27,163 bases of DNA from Pyronema omphalodes (taxonomy: Eukaryota > Ascomycota > Pezizomycetes > Pezizales > Pyronemataceae): positions 1 to 27,163 of the forward strand of contig JAJJXM010000161.1 of assembly GCA_024516155.1 (NCBI GenBank), given 5' to 3'. Shown here piece by piece: positions 8,868-20,090 of the stretch. The notes beneath the pieces were generated by a model that had not been told where the DNA came from, searched no databases, and worked only from the letters and a program-made list of their open reading frames with translations. Every line of letters begins with the position of its first letter. The first letter of the stretch is position 1. The position numbers and the translations under genes are program-made.

Positions 8868-9841
8868 CTATTGGAAACGACGTGTCTGAGAAGTCGCCGA
8901 AGATTTACTAATACCTCTTCCCTGGAGGCTCTGATTCTCCTCATGAGGCCGGGGATTCCGGGCGCCGCGTCCAGTAAGCCATCTGGGAACCCGAGGATCG
9001 GAATCCTCCAATACCGAATTTCCTGCGGAAGACCCAGCTGATTGTTCGACTAAAGGGGGACCTCTTCCAACGGTGTAGGATGAATTCCTCTCGACCGGCT
9101 GTGCCCGGCTCATTTGCGGGCTGGTGGACAGTCCGGAAGGGTATTATCATCATCCAAGGTTCCTGTTTTCTGTTGGGCCGCCTTAGACGATTGCAACTGA
9201 TTCAATCTTTCTTGTTCACGTCTCCTCGCTCTCCGGTGCAAGATGGTGTCGGACAGGTGTAAAGCCCCAAAACGGCGACGAAGGCAATATCGCGCGAAAT
9301 ATGGATATCTGTCGAATGGTGGCTCAAGTTCAATAGGACTGAAATCAAAAAACGAATAATCCGTTGCAAATGACTCAGCTGATGGTTCGACTAAAGGGAG
9401 GTATCCTCCAACTTCGAGTCCTGGAACTGAGGTGCGGGATGGTGAAGCACTGTTGACCTGCTCGATTCCGATACTTACACTCGCAAGAGATGCAACTCCG
9501 CCATTGTTGTACGTAACAGGATAGTTTGCTCGCCAAGATCCTCTGGGTCCACCTGTTGGAGCACCGAAATAATACCGAGCAATATCAAGGGTTGCAGGGA
9601 CATTGGTCGTTGGGTTGTTAGAGGCGGTGGATCCATAGGGAAGTGCGAAATAATTTGCTGCTTCTGCGGCCGGGCGAGATCCGTCTACCGGTTGAGTATT
9701 TCCATCCATTGTCAGTGTGGTACTGGCCGCTCCTGTGTTTCGATCTTGCACTGCGGATCCCGCAGCCGTAGAAGTTGCCAAACCAGATTGCTCTCGTGGC
9801 TGCTCGGCGGAGGGGCGGGATGGGTCATTTACCGGAAACAT
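8868..9841 (-). pseudogene. Orphan low-complexity gene, copy 1, -1 frameshift
   Basis: This is the counterpart of the 324-codon gene at 20091-21065. The first ~240 codons from the ATG at 9841 are identical to copy 2. A run of three G at 9118-9120, against four in copy 2, shifts the frame, after which the intact C-terminal part (8868 to about 9113) is in another frame. The frame stays open upstream of 9841 to 9991, but that extension begins with TTG, so 9841 (context ATCAAAATG, TATA box 75 nt upstream) is preferred. The protein is not recognised. It is rich in Pro, Ser, Ala and Arg, has no membrane segment, and carries a basic stretch (HRRARRREQERLNQLQ). Confidence 0.65.
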
Positions 9842-9914
9842 TTTGATACAAACCTTCTTATGCGGACAGTTTGTGGAATCAAAAGATTGTAATGTGGCGA
9901 AGGGACATGAGCGG

Positions 9915-9923
9915 CTTTTATAG
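9915..9923 (-). promoter_or_regulatory. TATA box of the 324-aa orphan gene, copy 1
   Basis: Minus-strand CTATAAAAG, 74-82 nt upstream of the ATG at 9841. It is a near-consensus TATA box and is the main reason for preferring that ATG over the longer TTG-initiated open frame, which would overlap the TATA box. Confidence 0.55.
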
Positions 9924-10244
9924 AAAGTCGGCCGGTATTGGTTCACGGCAACGATTAGTGAATACAGCAGTCTATACACGTAGTCCGGCAATCGAATATA
10001 TGACGACAGTTACGGAGTCGGGATTACATGAACCCTGGTGGCAACCGCTATTTCTCCTTCACGTTCTATCGGATTGCGAATTGGCTTCACCAGCTTCCCG
10101 AAAATTCAGCATTTCTTTTGCTGGATGTAAGAAAACTTAATGAATAATCCATCATTTTTTCCCCAGCAATAGCTTTCGCTGTTGGCGATTACAGTTACAA
10201 CAATACCAGGCCGTGTGCATCACGTGCTTACACCCCATCTAGCT

Positions 10245-10495
10245 AGTCACGACCTTGAAGCCAAGGTAAAATGGTAGTAGGGTTAAGCCTAAAACGTGGA
10301 GCTTAAGTTGAAACCGCTTTCCCTGGCAGCACGAGAGTTTTACCGTCAGAGAAATAGCAGACGTCATCGGTCATAATTGCGCTACTCGGCCTATGTGCGT
10401 CATTATATGATATCTCACTCATGATTATGACGACCATGAAGCCAGGCTGCCGGGGTAGCAGGGTTAAACCTACATTGTGCAGCTTGTTTTAACCC
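10245..10495. repeat. Pair of ~70-bp imperfect direct repeats near the unit end
   Basis: 10245-10315 and 10426-10495 share ACGACC.TGAAGCCA, GGTAG.AGGGTTAA.CCTA, GTG.AGCTT and AACC. The equivalent pair is at about 21468-21537 and 21647-21716. No gene is evident between 9992 and 10772 apart from this. Confidence 0.6.
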
Positions 10496-10772
10496 GAAAT
10501 CTTGTATCCGTTCCAAGTTTCACAGCCAATTTCATACCAGGCCTCCATACTGGCTTGAAGCACCTCCTTACACCCAAACCATGTCATCGCAGTTTCGTCG
10601 CTGACACGCTGAAGTTACCTACATCCGGCTCTATTTTTGCCACGAAACTAATTTCCATGTTATTGTGATACAAGAGAGGATGTGGTCTGTTCCGGCCTAC
10701 GGCCGGTCCATTTTGTTTGCCTCTACAAATCGAACCGTTGGTACACACTCCAACTGTTGATAACTGGTTACT

Positions 10773-10814
10773 CGTGCCTAAAGATGGTGGCTAGCGCCAC
10801 CATCTTTAGGCACG
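10773..10814. repeat. Perfect 42-bp palindrome
   Basis: Arms CGTGCCTAAAGATGGTGGC (10773-10791) and its exact reverse complement (10796-10814) flank the 4-base spacer TAGC. The arms end sharply: the flanks TTACT and AACAT are not complementary. One end (24 nt of the reverse-strand reading) recurs at 23249-23272. It may be a miniature inverted-repeat element or paired transposon ends. It lies in the part of the unit that is missing from copy 2. Confidence 0.8.
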
Positions 10815-11215
10815 AACATATAATGTCACGGGTTTCGACTATATATATGATGTGATCTTAAGAATCTGAAACTCGCCTATGATTCCCGCAAGAGCAAGCC
10901 TGGGATAAACAATATTCCTAGTGATGCAGTTGATGTTATCCTGTGACAGCAATATTCTGACATGTTTCCCTCTGCCTGACTCTTCACGGATATGTGCTGG
11001 AACACAAAGTTCATTGGGGCAGATTGGAGGATTTGTCGAGTAATTTCACCTCTACATGATATCATGGGTTGTAACTTCAGGACAATAACTCTCGAATTCT
11101 TGACCAGCCACTTCTGTATTGAGAGGTTTCTACACAATCACCAGTTTTTCGGTTGATTTCAATTTCTTGGGCCTTGCCAAACTCAATATTATGACATATG
11201 GTACAGTTTTGATAT
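10815..11215. other. Unit end, no gene recognised
   Basis: About 400 bases between the palindrome and the start of copy 2. A minus-strand open frame of 86 codons (10877-11137) has no supporting feature. The last bases (ATATGGTACAGTTTTGATATATATCGGAGGCTCTA) resemble the internal site near 1336-1366. This segment has no counterpart after copy 2. Confidence 0.5.
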
Positions 11216-12618
11216 ATATCGGAGGCTCTAACTTTTACCCCAGGATTTCACTGGGAATCGTCCCAGAGCGTACATGATATCTTGGGCCTGTTGTCACCCT
11301 TATTCCTTATGCTGGTTCTGCTTCTCGTCTGTACATTTGGAGCCCTGTTTGCTCTTTGTCCACTGGCCTCTCTGAACTCGCCTTTCTCATCTCTCCTCAC
11401 CGAACTGTTCTTCCACTTCTCACCTGGCCTGTCTTCAACGCTACCATATTGTCTCTACTCCTTTTCTGCCCTTCTCCCTCTCCGTCTTTTCACTTGTATT
11501 ATTTCTTCTTCAGCTTTTACATCACAGTTCATCTTTCTCACTTTGCCAATCCTTCCGCCATTTATGTACATATGTGTCTGTGTTTCATGTTTTTTATTTT
11601 TTTTTTTTATTTTTCCCATTGTGCAGCATTAACTTTCATATTGATTCAGAAAGACTTTATGCACATTCAAAGATTCGATCAGTGCTCCTCAGGCCTGTTC
11701 TCATTCTTTCCGAGTCATTCTTTGATATCCTCGTGATGCTTCTGAAGCTCAGTCTCAGTAATGGAAAATCCTCCTTGGGAGGCTTCAAAACGTTCTCTGC
11801 TTCCTTCCACTGTTTTTCTGCCTTGAGCCTATTCAAATCCGCTTTAATATATCTCCTCACACAGTGTGTCAAGATTCTCCTCAATAAAACCGCAGTTGCT
11901 TAACTTCATCTGTTAGCGTCTCGTCGACTGTATCTGCAGCATGCGGCAAAGGTCACAGGTGTCCGTATATTTTATCCGGCCAACCATTAACAGCTGAATT
12001 GCATCATGGATTATATCAAAGGTGCGAAGTTGGTTTGGGATTGGAAAGGCGAATGGGAACCGTGGCCAGGCAGCCAGAAGAGCAGTCTTATATGTTTCCC
12101 ATCGAATCTGTTCCGGTTGCCACGGCTACCGGTTTTACCATCCCCGCCATGTATTGCCGAAGTTTTTTTATTGCCGCCCGACAGCCAGAGGAGTTCACGT
12201 TTAAATTAATCTGAAATTACGTCATCACAGCTTTTAATAATACGCTATACCGTATCAGGTAAATAACTAAAATATACCTGCTTATATAGTAAAAAAGGCG
12301 ACTAAAAACCTCTAAATCACTTTCTGCAGACGCTATTCCATTTCAGGTGCGTACTAAAATATCTGCTTATAGTATTCTGATACTTACTTTCCGTTATTTC
12401 TCCCGCTGTGGTAAGTTCTGAATAATTAACGGTTTCAATGGTTTAATAACCTGGATAGTATTTTTTCTTTCTTCCTCTCTTCATTCCTGATCCACCCACC
12501 GAAACTCTATACTTAGACATCTTGAATTTTCTTTGAATTCCTTGAACATTCCCAACGTTGAAATTCTGACGTATGTTACAGTATGCATCAATTTCGAGGC
12601 TCTAGCCAGAGTTCTGCG

Positions 12619-12789
12619 TGGTCCGTCCGGTCCAGACCTGGCTGTGGACTGGACTGGACTGTCACATGCGGTCTCGTCCTGTAGTAGGACCAGGACTGGC
12701 CGTCCTGGAGGCACCATGGACGGGACGGACCGCGGGTGACCGTGGGTGACCACGACTAGCGTCACTACCGGTCACTCGCAACCCGCGGT
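12619..12789. other. GC-rich multi-stem hairpin island, copy 2
   Basis: Base-for-base identical to 1381-1551, so the stems are the same. In copy 3 the flanks are joined directly near 22590-22600 (GAGGCTCTAGC followed by TGTTACATATGAG) without the island. It was therefore lost there, or gained in the lineage of the complete units. Confidence 0.55.
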
Positions 12790-13000
12790 CTGTTACATAT
12801 GAGTCTAGCCGGTATCTACCACAGAGCGCAGATCATTTCTTGGGCCTGTTACCGCCCTTCTTGTTTCTATTCTCATCGTTACATCATACTTAGACAGCAA
12901 GGTGCGGAAAATCATAGATGACAGCTAATGTTAACATTTGCTTTTCCTCAGTCGGTAGTTTTGAATTCCAGAACTGTGAGTCAAAGCTAGTTGCCCTCCG

Positions 13001-13400
13001 AAAAAAAAAACAAAAAAAACAAAAAAAAACAAATAAAAAACAAATAAAAAATAAATAAAAAACAAATAAAAACAAATAACAAATAAACAAACAAACAAAA
13101 ACAAAAACAAAACAAAAACAAATCAAAAACAAATCAAAAACAAATCAAAAACAAATCAAAAACAAATCAAAAACAAATCAAAAACAAATAAAAACAAATA
13201 AAAAAACAAATAAAAAACAAATAAAAAACAAATAAAAACAAATAAAAAACAAATAAAAAACAAATAAAAAACAAATAAAAAACAAATAAAAACAATAAAA
13301 AACAAATCAAAAACAAATAAAAAATAAATAAAAAACAATAAAAAATAAATAAAAAACAAATAAAAAACAAATAAAAAAACAAATAAAAAACAAATAAATT
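13001..13400. repeat. A-rich AAATAAAAAAC array, copy 2
   Basis: Shorter than copy 1, without the initial poly(A) and CAAAGC portions, and dominated by AAATCAAAAAC and AAATAAAAAAC. It is the most divergent array between the two units, consistent with slippage or assembly collapse. Confidence 0.9.
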
Positions 13401-13625
13401 TAACCCCTCGCAATTTGACATCTGGACGCACCAACCAAATAAAAAAATGCAATAATCAAGCCCTGAATAACAAAAGACATTTCCTCCAATGCATCATCAA
13501 AATAACCCTGCAATACCGTTATCCCGTGATACATTTTCTCAATCTATCTACAATTCCCAATCAGTATCAATAAAGCATCCGAAACCATAAAAGAATCTCA
13601 GCACCAAGATGAATTTATCTCTTTC

Positions 13626-13879
13626 CAATCCCTCAATCCCTCAATCCCTCAATCCCTCAATCCCTCAATCCCTCAATCCCTCAATCCCTCAATCCCTCAA
13701 TCCCTCAATCCCTCAATCCCTCAATCCATCAATCCATCAATCCCTCAATCCCTCAATCCCTCAATCCCTCAATCCCTCAATCCCTCAAATCCCTCAATCC
13801 CTCAATCCCTTAATCCCTCAATCCCTCAATCCATCAATCCCTTAATCCCTCAATCCCTCAATCCCTCAAATCCCTCAAA
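13626..13879. repeat. (CAATCCCT)n octamer minisatellite, copy 2
   Basis: Same number and order of variant repeats as at 2408-2660. In copy 3 the same position (after ATGAATTTATC, about 23677) holds poly(C) instead. Confidence 0.95.
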
Positions 13880-14072
13880 TCTCCAATCCCCAGTCCCTAG
13901 TCCGGCAAATAACAAATTCCCAATCCTACATCCTACATCTCCCCTCCCCAAAAAATCCCCCCGCAGCAACCAGATTCCAGAACCAACACTGCATGGGGGT
14001 GGGGGATTACCGCCATATCTCTATCCCGACGATTTTCCATTCCCCAATCAAGACCCTTCCTGCCATTCCCTG

Positions 14073-14453
14073 CTAGGCATGCAGATTCACCAAAGGTACA
14101 GTAGTTCTCGTCTCCCGTGACCTCTGATGTGTTGAAAGTTGAAAAAAATCTGTGTATTCGGCCATATGAACGAAAACGGCTTTTGTTAATTCCTCCATAT
14201 GCACGGATGGTAAATTTCTACCTAGCCTTGGACCTTGGACCTTGGTTCTTAGATATTGGATATTATCGTCCCCCTCACGAGTTACGGCAGCTGGTTGAAA
14301 CTTGAGATTTGAGATTTGAGTGGCAGGTTTGAACTGGAACTGGGAGCGAGTGTGGTGGGTGGGTTGGTGGGTGGGTGGGTGTACCGGAAAATTTCTTAAC
14401 TGCAGAGCTGCAGACCTGCAGAAAAGTGCTTGGGTAAAGTGGTAAATACACAC
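14073..14453 (-). other. Open frame in the degenerate block, copy 2 (126 codons)
   Basis: Minus-strand open frame ending VNLHA, containing QPAAVTRE and MEELTKAVFVHM. In copy 1 the same stretch is frame-broken by the different GGGTGG count near 3155. It shares short in-frame residues with the frame at 17489-17785, which suggests descent from a common coding segment. The ISNLK part is translated from the ATTTGAG heptamer that is expanded in copy 3. It is probably a relic, not a functional gene. Confidence 0.2.
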
Positions 14454-15004
14454 CCCTAACCAAGGAAGATTCCTCGTCCTCGTACTTGTATTTCATGGGG
14501 TTTGTTCTAGACTTTTAGATAACCGTGGAGTTTTCTTTTGATTCAGTAGCGGGTGGGCGGGTATCGGGAATGTGGGCTGTGGTGTTGATTTGCGATATCG
14601 ATATTGTCACCGGTGACCTGTGACCTGGTGAGTAGGTAGCAGTGTTGCAACCAGCGTGGGAGATTGATAGTTGTATAACAGTGCAGCTAGTTGTGTTTTC
14701 TGTCGTTGCATAGGAATTGTTTATGCTATTGGAATGCGTAGTTGTGCTTGATTACATACTGGTGGGCGGTGGATGATCTTATACATGTAGGGATGATACG
14801 TTCAGTAAAGTTATAACGTACGTTCCGTCTGTATGTCACGAAAGATCGTTCGTCAAAGCCAGTACTTATCCACAGGTCATAGCCTATAGGCGCGTTAAAG
14901 TAATAATCATGGTGTAAAAATAAAAGTCAAATTTCATCGGTCAATAAAAAGTAATTTCCTCCTCTTTCAGCAGTCAGGGTAAAATTCTATCCACCCTTGA
15001 AATA

Positions 15005-16659
15005 TTAGGCAGTTGTGTCAAAGCACTGAATCTTCCAGTATCCCGGATCATCTTCAGTAAGAGTTTCATCTGGACAGAGAGTGATGTTTGCCATTTTTCC
15101 AGATAACTTAACCCAGTCCTTCTTTCTTTGGGTTCGTCATTGAAGAAGATTTGGGGTTCGGATCCTAATCCTTGCCCCCAGATACACATCATAAGTCGCT
15201 GGAGATCCTAGTGTAATGTTATAATCAGAATTTCAGAAATCAAACTTCACCACATGTGACATGATGATGTTGGGTATCCATAGTAATAAAAACTTACCTC
15301 GAACTGTCTAACCTTTTCCCAACGAACATAAGCGTATCGAGCGGCAATGTCGGTACCAGCTAAATTCTCCACCATGACTCGACCTGGTGGCATAGCCTTC
15401 AATGGCTATTTTCATTAGCTCAATATAAACCATCATACCCAAGAATCCAGAAAATCATACCGTTTTTCTACAAAAGGCGCCAAACTCATCCGCAACTTCC
15501 GGTAGAACTGAATCAAAGAGTTCCGTAATCTTGGATCTAACGGAAGACCCCATTGTTGAATGCATTGATGCGACATCGTTTTTTCGCATCTTTAGATTAA
15601 ACTCGGTGGTTTTTGGTGTTATCGTCATGTTGAACTTTAACCATTCGTCTTTGGCTCTAGTTGGCATCCCAAAGCGCTGTTGTGGCTCTAATAGAGCCTT
15701 CGAAGGATCGGTTGTCTCTCGTTATAAAGACTTGACATGCGTCTAACATTGTTTCTGATATTGGAGAAGAGGTGGGGTCGAATCGCAGTGTTCTTTTTCT
15801 TCTGTTCTTCCTTAGTTGGTTGGAAAGTGTCCTCCATTACCACGGCCTTAGATGTTGTTGCGTCGGTTGGTGGATTTGCGCTGGCTGGTTTTTCATCGGA
15901 ATGACTGGATTTTGTCGCCTCTGCAGTTTGTTCTTTTGATAATCCAGACTGTGATGATTTATTCTGGGTATATGATTTCTGATTCAATTGTTGCAGCTGC
16001 TGTACTATTTCTGAAGAATTAACAGTAATATCTCGCTGGTTAACAGGTTCCTTGAGATTATACTGCGGTGAATGCTGCTCGTCTTGTGTAACCTTCATAA
16101 TAGGTGCAAAGTTGTCCCGAAGCATCTCCATCTTGCTTTGAATATTCTTGATATTATCATCCATCCATTTTTCAACACCCTTCTGCGTCTTAATTTCATG
16201 GACCTTAAGCCACTCATTCAATTCTTCTTGCAGGACTTCATCAATCCCAACAAGATCGGTAGATTTCATCCCGTTATTTAATCTCATATCTTGTAATTTC
16301 TCATTAGCCAACATCAGCTCAATGATAATGACCCGGAATATTTCATCCCGTTTCCAAAGCTTGTCGATTTTCTCTTGTCGGATTCTTTGAGAAACTTCAT
16401 AGATTTCAAACTGCTGTTTATTCTCAGCTATCTCCTTCATTAGCTGATCATTTTTGTCTCGTAGCTGTTTTTCGTTCAAAGCTTTGGCTTGTAAAACTTG
16501 GAAGAGGTTATTGCGGAACTTGGAAAGTTGTTCCAAGACATGCTTATTGATGTCTGATGCAAGTTTCTCAAAGTCTGCCGTAAGTCGCTGCTCGATACCA
16601 TGATAATCGTAGTCGATAGACATTCCGTCTGTGCTTGGACATGCCATCTGGGACATCAT
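15005..16659 (-). pseudogene. Orphan coiled-coil gene, copy 2, frame-broken at other sites
   Basis: Same architecture as the copy at 3789-5439: exons 16659-15461, 15405-15298 and 15207-15005, with introns of 55 and 90 nt and the same splice signals. The first 308 codons or so are identical to copy 1. The frame breaks differ. One base is missing near 15711 (GGTTGTC against GGTTTGTC in copy 1), which ends exon 1 reading at 15688. One T is missing near 15124 in exon 3 (CTTTCTTTGG against CTTTTCTTTGG). At the two places where copy 1 is broken, copy 2 is in frame, with exon 1 at 1199 nt against 1200 expected. The pattern implies one intact ancestral gene of 400+36+67 codons. Function is unknown. 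Confidence 0.75.
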
Positions 16660-16730
16660 ATTGAAACCGAATGAATTCCGTTGTAGACTTGTAATGGAAT
16701 GATGGCACGCATGAAAAAAGATACAATTAA

Positions 16731-16738
16731 ATATATAG
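16731..16738 (-). promoter_or_regulatory. TATA-like element of the coiled-coil gene, copy 2
   Basis: Same CTATATAT (minus strand) at the same distance from the ATG at 16659. The roughly 0.5-kb upstream spacer is unchanged from copy 1. Confidence 0.4.
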
Positions 16739-17488
16739 TTTTCGAGTCGATACGGGCTCGAGGCAATAGCCTACAACGGTTCAAGTTTGACAAAGTGTCA
16801 GGCCTTTAAGTTCTATGGAACGTCCAGAGTTATGGGTAACTTGGGACTTGCAGGTTGTAATACGACACATAGAAGCTTCTGATCTAAACCTACACTGTTT
16901 TGAAGCATGGGCCGCCACTTAGTTCCGCTGATATCCCGCATCGCAAAATGAGAAAAGGAAAAAAAGAAAAAGCAAACATTTCTATTAAGGATTTAGTTGA
17001 TCAGGAGCTGATAACCTCCCATCTGTACATAAATGAATGTAATACTTGCCTACTAGAAATGTTACATCGCGAATAATAAAAGCAAATAAAAACATATGGT
17101 AGCCATGCAGTTGTTAACAAATATAAAAACATAAAGCATAGTAATGATCGTGGTTGTGGTAAATTCACCAGATAAGTATTAAGATTAACTTGCAGTTCGA
17201 ATACTGACTTGAAAAGCACTTTGGGACCTCCAAAAATGATTTACACCAGCATACACCTATACAAGAGTATTTGCTTTCGAAATTCTCAAATCCGCAACAT
17301 CATGATACTCACCCTCGCTGTCGGAATCTTCGCATTGCAAGGTCCTCGCTCTGCTGGGTATGCCCATTTTGTCTGTGCGGAATCCCTTATTATGTCCATA
17401 TCCGGAAATACAAACCCTCTTCTTGATCTTTGCCAGGTGCCAAAGATTGCTGATTTCTGTTCTTCTATGAATGTAGGCTTGTTCCGTG

Positions 17489-17785
17489 TCATTCCGTAAA
17501 TACCCGCACCGAGTGGCTCCCCTCTACTGAGCGACGGATCTCCGGTACTTGAGCTGATGGAAGACCTCTTGTTGACTGCATGGGATTGCTAACATGGATA
17601 CCTGTTGTCGTGATATTAAGATTCTCAGGCTGGACCCTGGCATCCATTTCCTCGTAGGCGTGGAGATTAACGATGATGAAACTTGTATTTAGCTCCGGTG
17701 ACCTCTGCTTTGTTAAATTTCGTATTCCGCCATATGAACGGCTTGTTGATTTCAATAGGGCCATAGACATTCTCTTTCCCATCAC
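17489..17785 (-). CDS. Possible hypothetical coding region, 98 codons, copy 2
   Basis: Identical translation to 6267-6563. Here the frame is open from about 17908 (roughly 139 codons without a stop), because indels upstream of 17785 differ from copy 1. The upstream part contains SEAETFSEEHLHTPVPVATQ. Copies differ strongly by indels between 17800 and 18215, so the 5' end cannot be settled from this sequence. Confidence 0.3.
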   Translation of the reverse strand: MMGKRMSMALLKSTSRSYGGIRNLTKQRSPELNTSFIIVNLHAYEEMDARVQPENLNITTTGIHVSNPMQSTRGLPSAQVPEIRRSVEGSHSVRVFTE

Positions 17786-18411
17786 GGGAGCCGGTTGAGT
17801 GGCAACTGGGACGGGTGTATGTAGGTGTTCTTCGGAAAATGTCTCAGCTTCAGAACCCCTACTGGGGCAAACACATATGCCCAGTCGAGGAAGATTTCTT
17901 GTCTTTCATCCGCGATGGGCGAGTTTAGTCAACCATGGAGTCTTCCTTCGATTGGGAAGAGGGAGGATATGAGGAATGTGAGCTGTTTCATATCGTTGTA
18001 ATATTTGTCCGACATTACCGATTTGCGACATTGATGGCTTGTGAGTAGGTATCCGCATTTGCCTAAGAGACTGCTGGCTGTACCTCTCTCTGGTTGAGAC
18101 TTTTGTTGTCGGATGGTACATTGCTCAAGTTCTTTGTCATGGCCAGTCGAGCCCGATTCCGTACTGGTGGATGACCTTCATACCGCGGGTAAACGAGAAA
18201 CCAATTCCCGCGATGGAAATCCAGGCCTAGAATGAAATTCTCCCGTTTCGATGTAGTTGGATAGAGAATCATTCCGAAATTGTGTGGCCGTGTTGTTTAC
18301 TCCGAATTTGAAGCATACGAAGAGTAAAGTCCGGAGAAAATGAATGTGAAAATACAAACCATATGGCTCCATCATAGAATCGGTTTTGGATATAGAACTA
18401 TACCAATAACG

Positions 18412-18764
18412 TTAGAAAGGAAAACCCCGAAGATTTTTGGGAATAGCACCTTCATAAAACAGCATTATTCCACTTTTGCATTCCTCCTTAACCCAGGCAA
18501 GTGTTTCTGCCCGCTTGCTTGCCTGCTTTGCTGTCTGCCGAAATTCGTAGTCCTTGACAATGCCGTTTCGATATATCCGCAAAATTTGAACCGCCGCTCC
18601 AATAACACACCAACCTCTAGAGTCAAGATTATTCCATTGCATCGGTATCTAAAACCTCGTAACCAGTTAAACCCGTCGTGTCGAAATGCAGAACTAGTTG
18701 GTATGGGAAGTAGTACCTTGAAAAGAAACATTGTTAATGCACCACCTATTCCAATGGCCACCAT
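18412..18764 (-). CDS. Small two-exon hypothetical protein, ~94 aa, copy 2
   Basis: Exons 18764-18717 and 18648-18412, intron 18716-18649. No difference from the model at 7201-7553 was seen in coding or intron sequence, whereas flanking stretches differ by indels. As in copy 1, the gene reads away from the CAC/CAT minisatellite, which would form its 5' leader or its extreme N-terminus. Confidence 0.45.
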
Positions 18765-19378
18765 CACCACCATCACCACCCCATCACCACCATCACCACC
18801 ATGACCACCATCACCACCATGACCACCATCACCACCATCACCACCATCACCACCATGACCACCATGACCACCATGACCACCCTCACCACCCTCACCACCC
18901 TCACCACCATCACCACCCCATCACCACCATCACCACCATGACCACCATCACCACCATCACCACCATCACCACCATGACCACCATGACCACCATGACCACC
19001 ACGACCACCATGACCACCATGACCACCATGACCACCCTCACCACCCTCACCACCCTCACCACCGTCACCACCCTCACCACCCTCATCACCATCACCACCA
19101 TGACCACCATGACCACCATGACCACCATGACCACCATGACCACCACGACCACCATGACCACCATGACCACCATGACCACCCTCACCACCCTCACCACCCT
19201 CACCACCCTCACCACCCTCACCACCCTCACCACCCTCACCACCCTCACCACCCTCACCACCCTCACCACCCTCACCACCCTCACCACCCTCACCACCCTC
19301 ACCACCCTCATCACCATCACCACCATCACCACCATCACCACCATCACCACCATCACCACCATCACCACCATCACCACC
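18758..19378. repeat. CACCACCAT/CACCACCCT 9-bp minisatellite, copy 2
   Basis: Same block order as copy 1 with an uninterrupted CACCACCCT stretch at about 19180-19310. It abuts the small gene model at 18412-18764. Confidence 0.95.
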
Positions 19379-19452
19379 CGCTCCACCTCACCATTCAACG
19401 TTCGGTACCATCGTATACCAGACCCAATGTTAATCCCACAAATTAACCAGCC

Positions 19453-19685
19453 AAAAAACAAAATAAAAAATAAAAAAAAACATTAAAAAAAATATGAAAA
19501 AAAACATTAGAAAAAAATTAAAAAAAACATTAACAAAAACATTAAAAAAAACATTAAAAAAAACATTAAAAAAACATTAAAAAGAACATTAACAAAAACA
19601 TTAACAAAAACATTAAAAAAAACATTAAAAAAAAACATTAAAAAAATATTAAAAAAAATTAAAAAAAAATATCAAAAAAAACTTT
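19453..19685. repeat. AAAAAACATT array, copy 2
   Basis: Counterpart of 8239-8480 with several changes in A-run length. Confidence 0.85.
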
Positions 19686-19970
19686 TTCTTTTTTTTTAAA
19701 AAAAAACAACCTTCAAAATGCTGACACGAACAAAACATTAAAAAAAACCAACCTTTAAAATGCTGACACGAACAAAACATTAAAAAAAAACTTTTTTTTT
19801 TTAAAAAAAAAACCAACCTTTAAAATGCTGACACGAACAAAACTTTGAAAAAAAACTTTTTTTTTTTTAAAAAAAAACCAACCTTTAAAATGCTGACACG
19901 AACAAAACATTAAAAAAAAACTTTTTTTTTTTTTTTAAAAAAAACCAACCTTTAAAATGCTGACACGAAC
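19680..19970. repeat. Tandem ~65-bp repeat with oligo(A)/oligo(T) blocks, copy 2
   Basis: Same five-copy structure as in copy 1, with differences only in A and T run lengths. Confidence 0.9.
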
Positions 19971-20090
19971 TCCTAATCGCCGCTAGTATGCCCCTACTTT
20001 TTTTACTTCCCTCCCATGCTCGACGTTCTCGATAATAATAACCTCATCATTCGCACCACCATCCGCCGCCCCAGTGTTCCAAAGCGTACT

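Larger units (their letters stand above)
1..11215. repeat. Tandem unit, copy 1 (about 11.2 kb)
   Basis: Sequence from position 1 recurs from 11216 in the same orientation and order, giving a start-to-start period of 11215 bases that drifts to about 11224 through small indels. The first base of the window matches the first base of copy 2, so the true left edge is unknown and more copies may lie upstream. The unit holds three supported minus-strand gene models and five simple-sequence arrays. It has no recognisable transposase, reverse transcriptase, integrase or tyrosine recombinase, and no terminal repeats or target-site duplications were found. It is therefore called a segmental tandem repeat. 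Confidence 0.95.
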
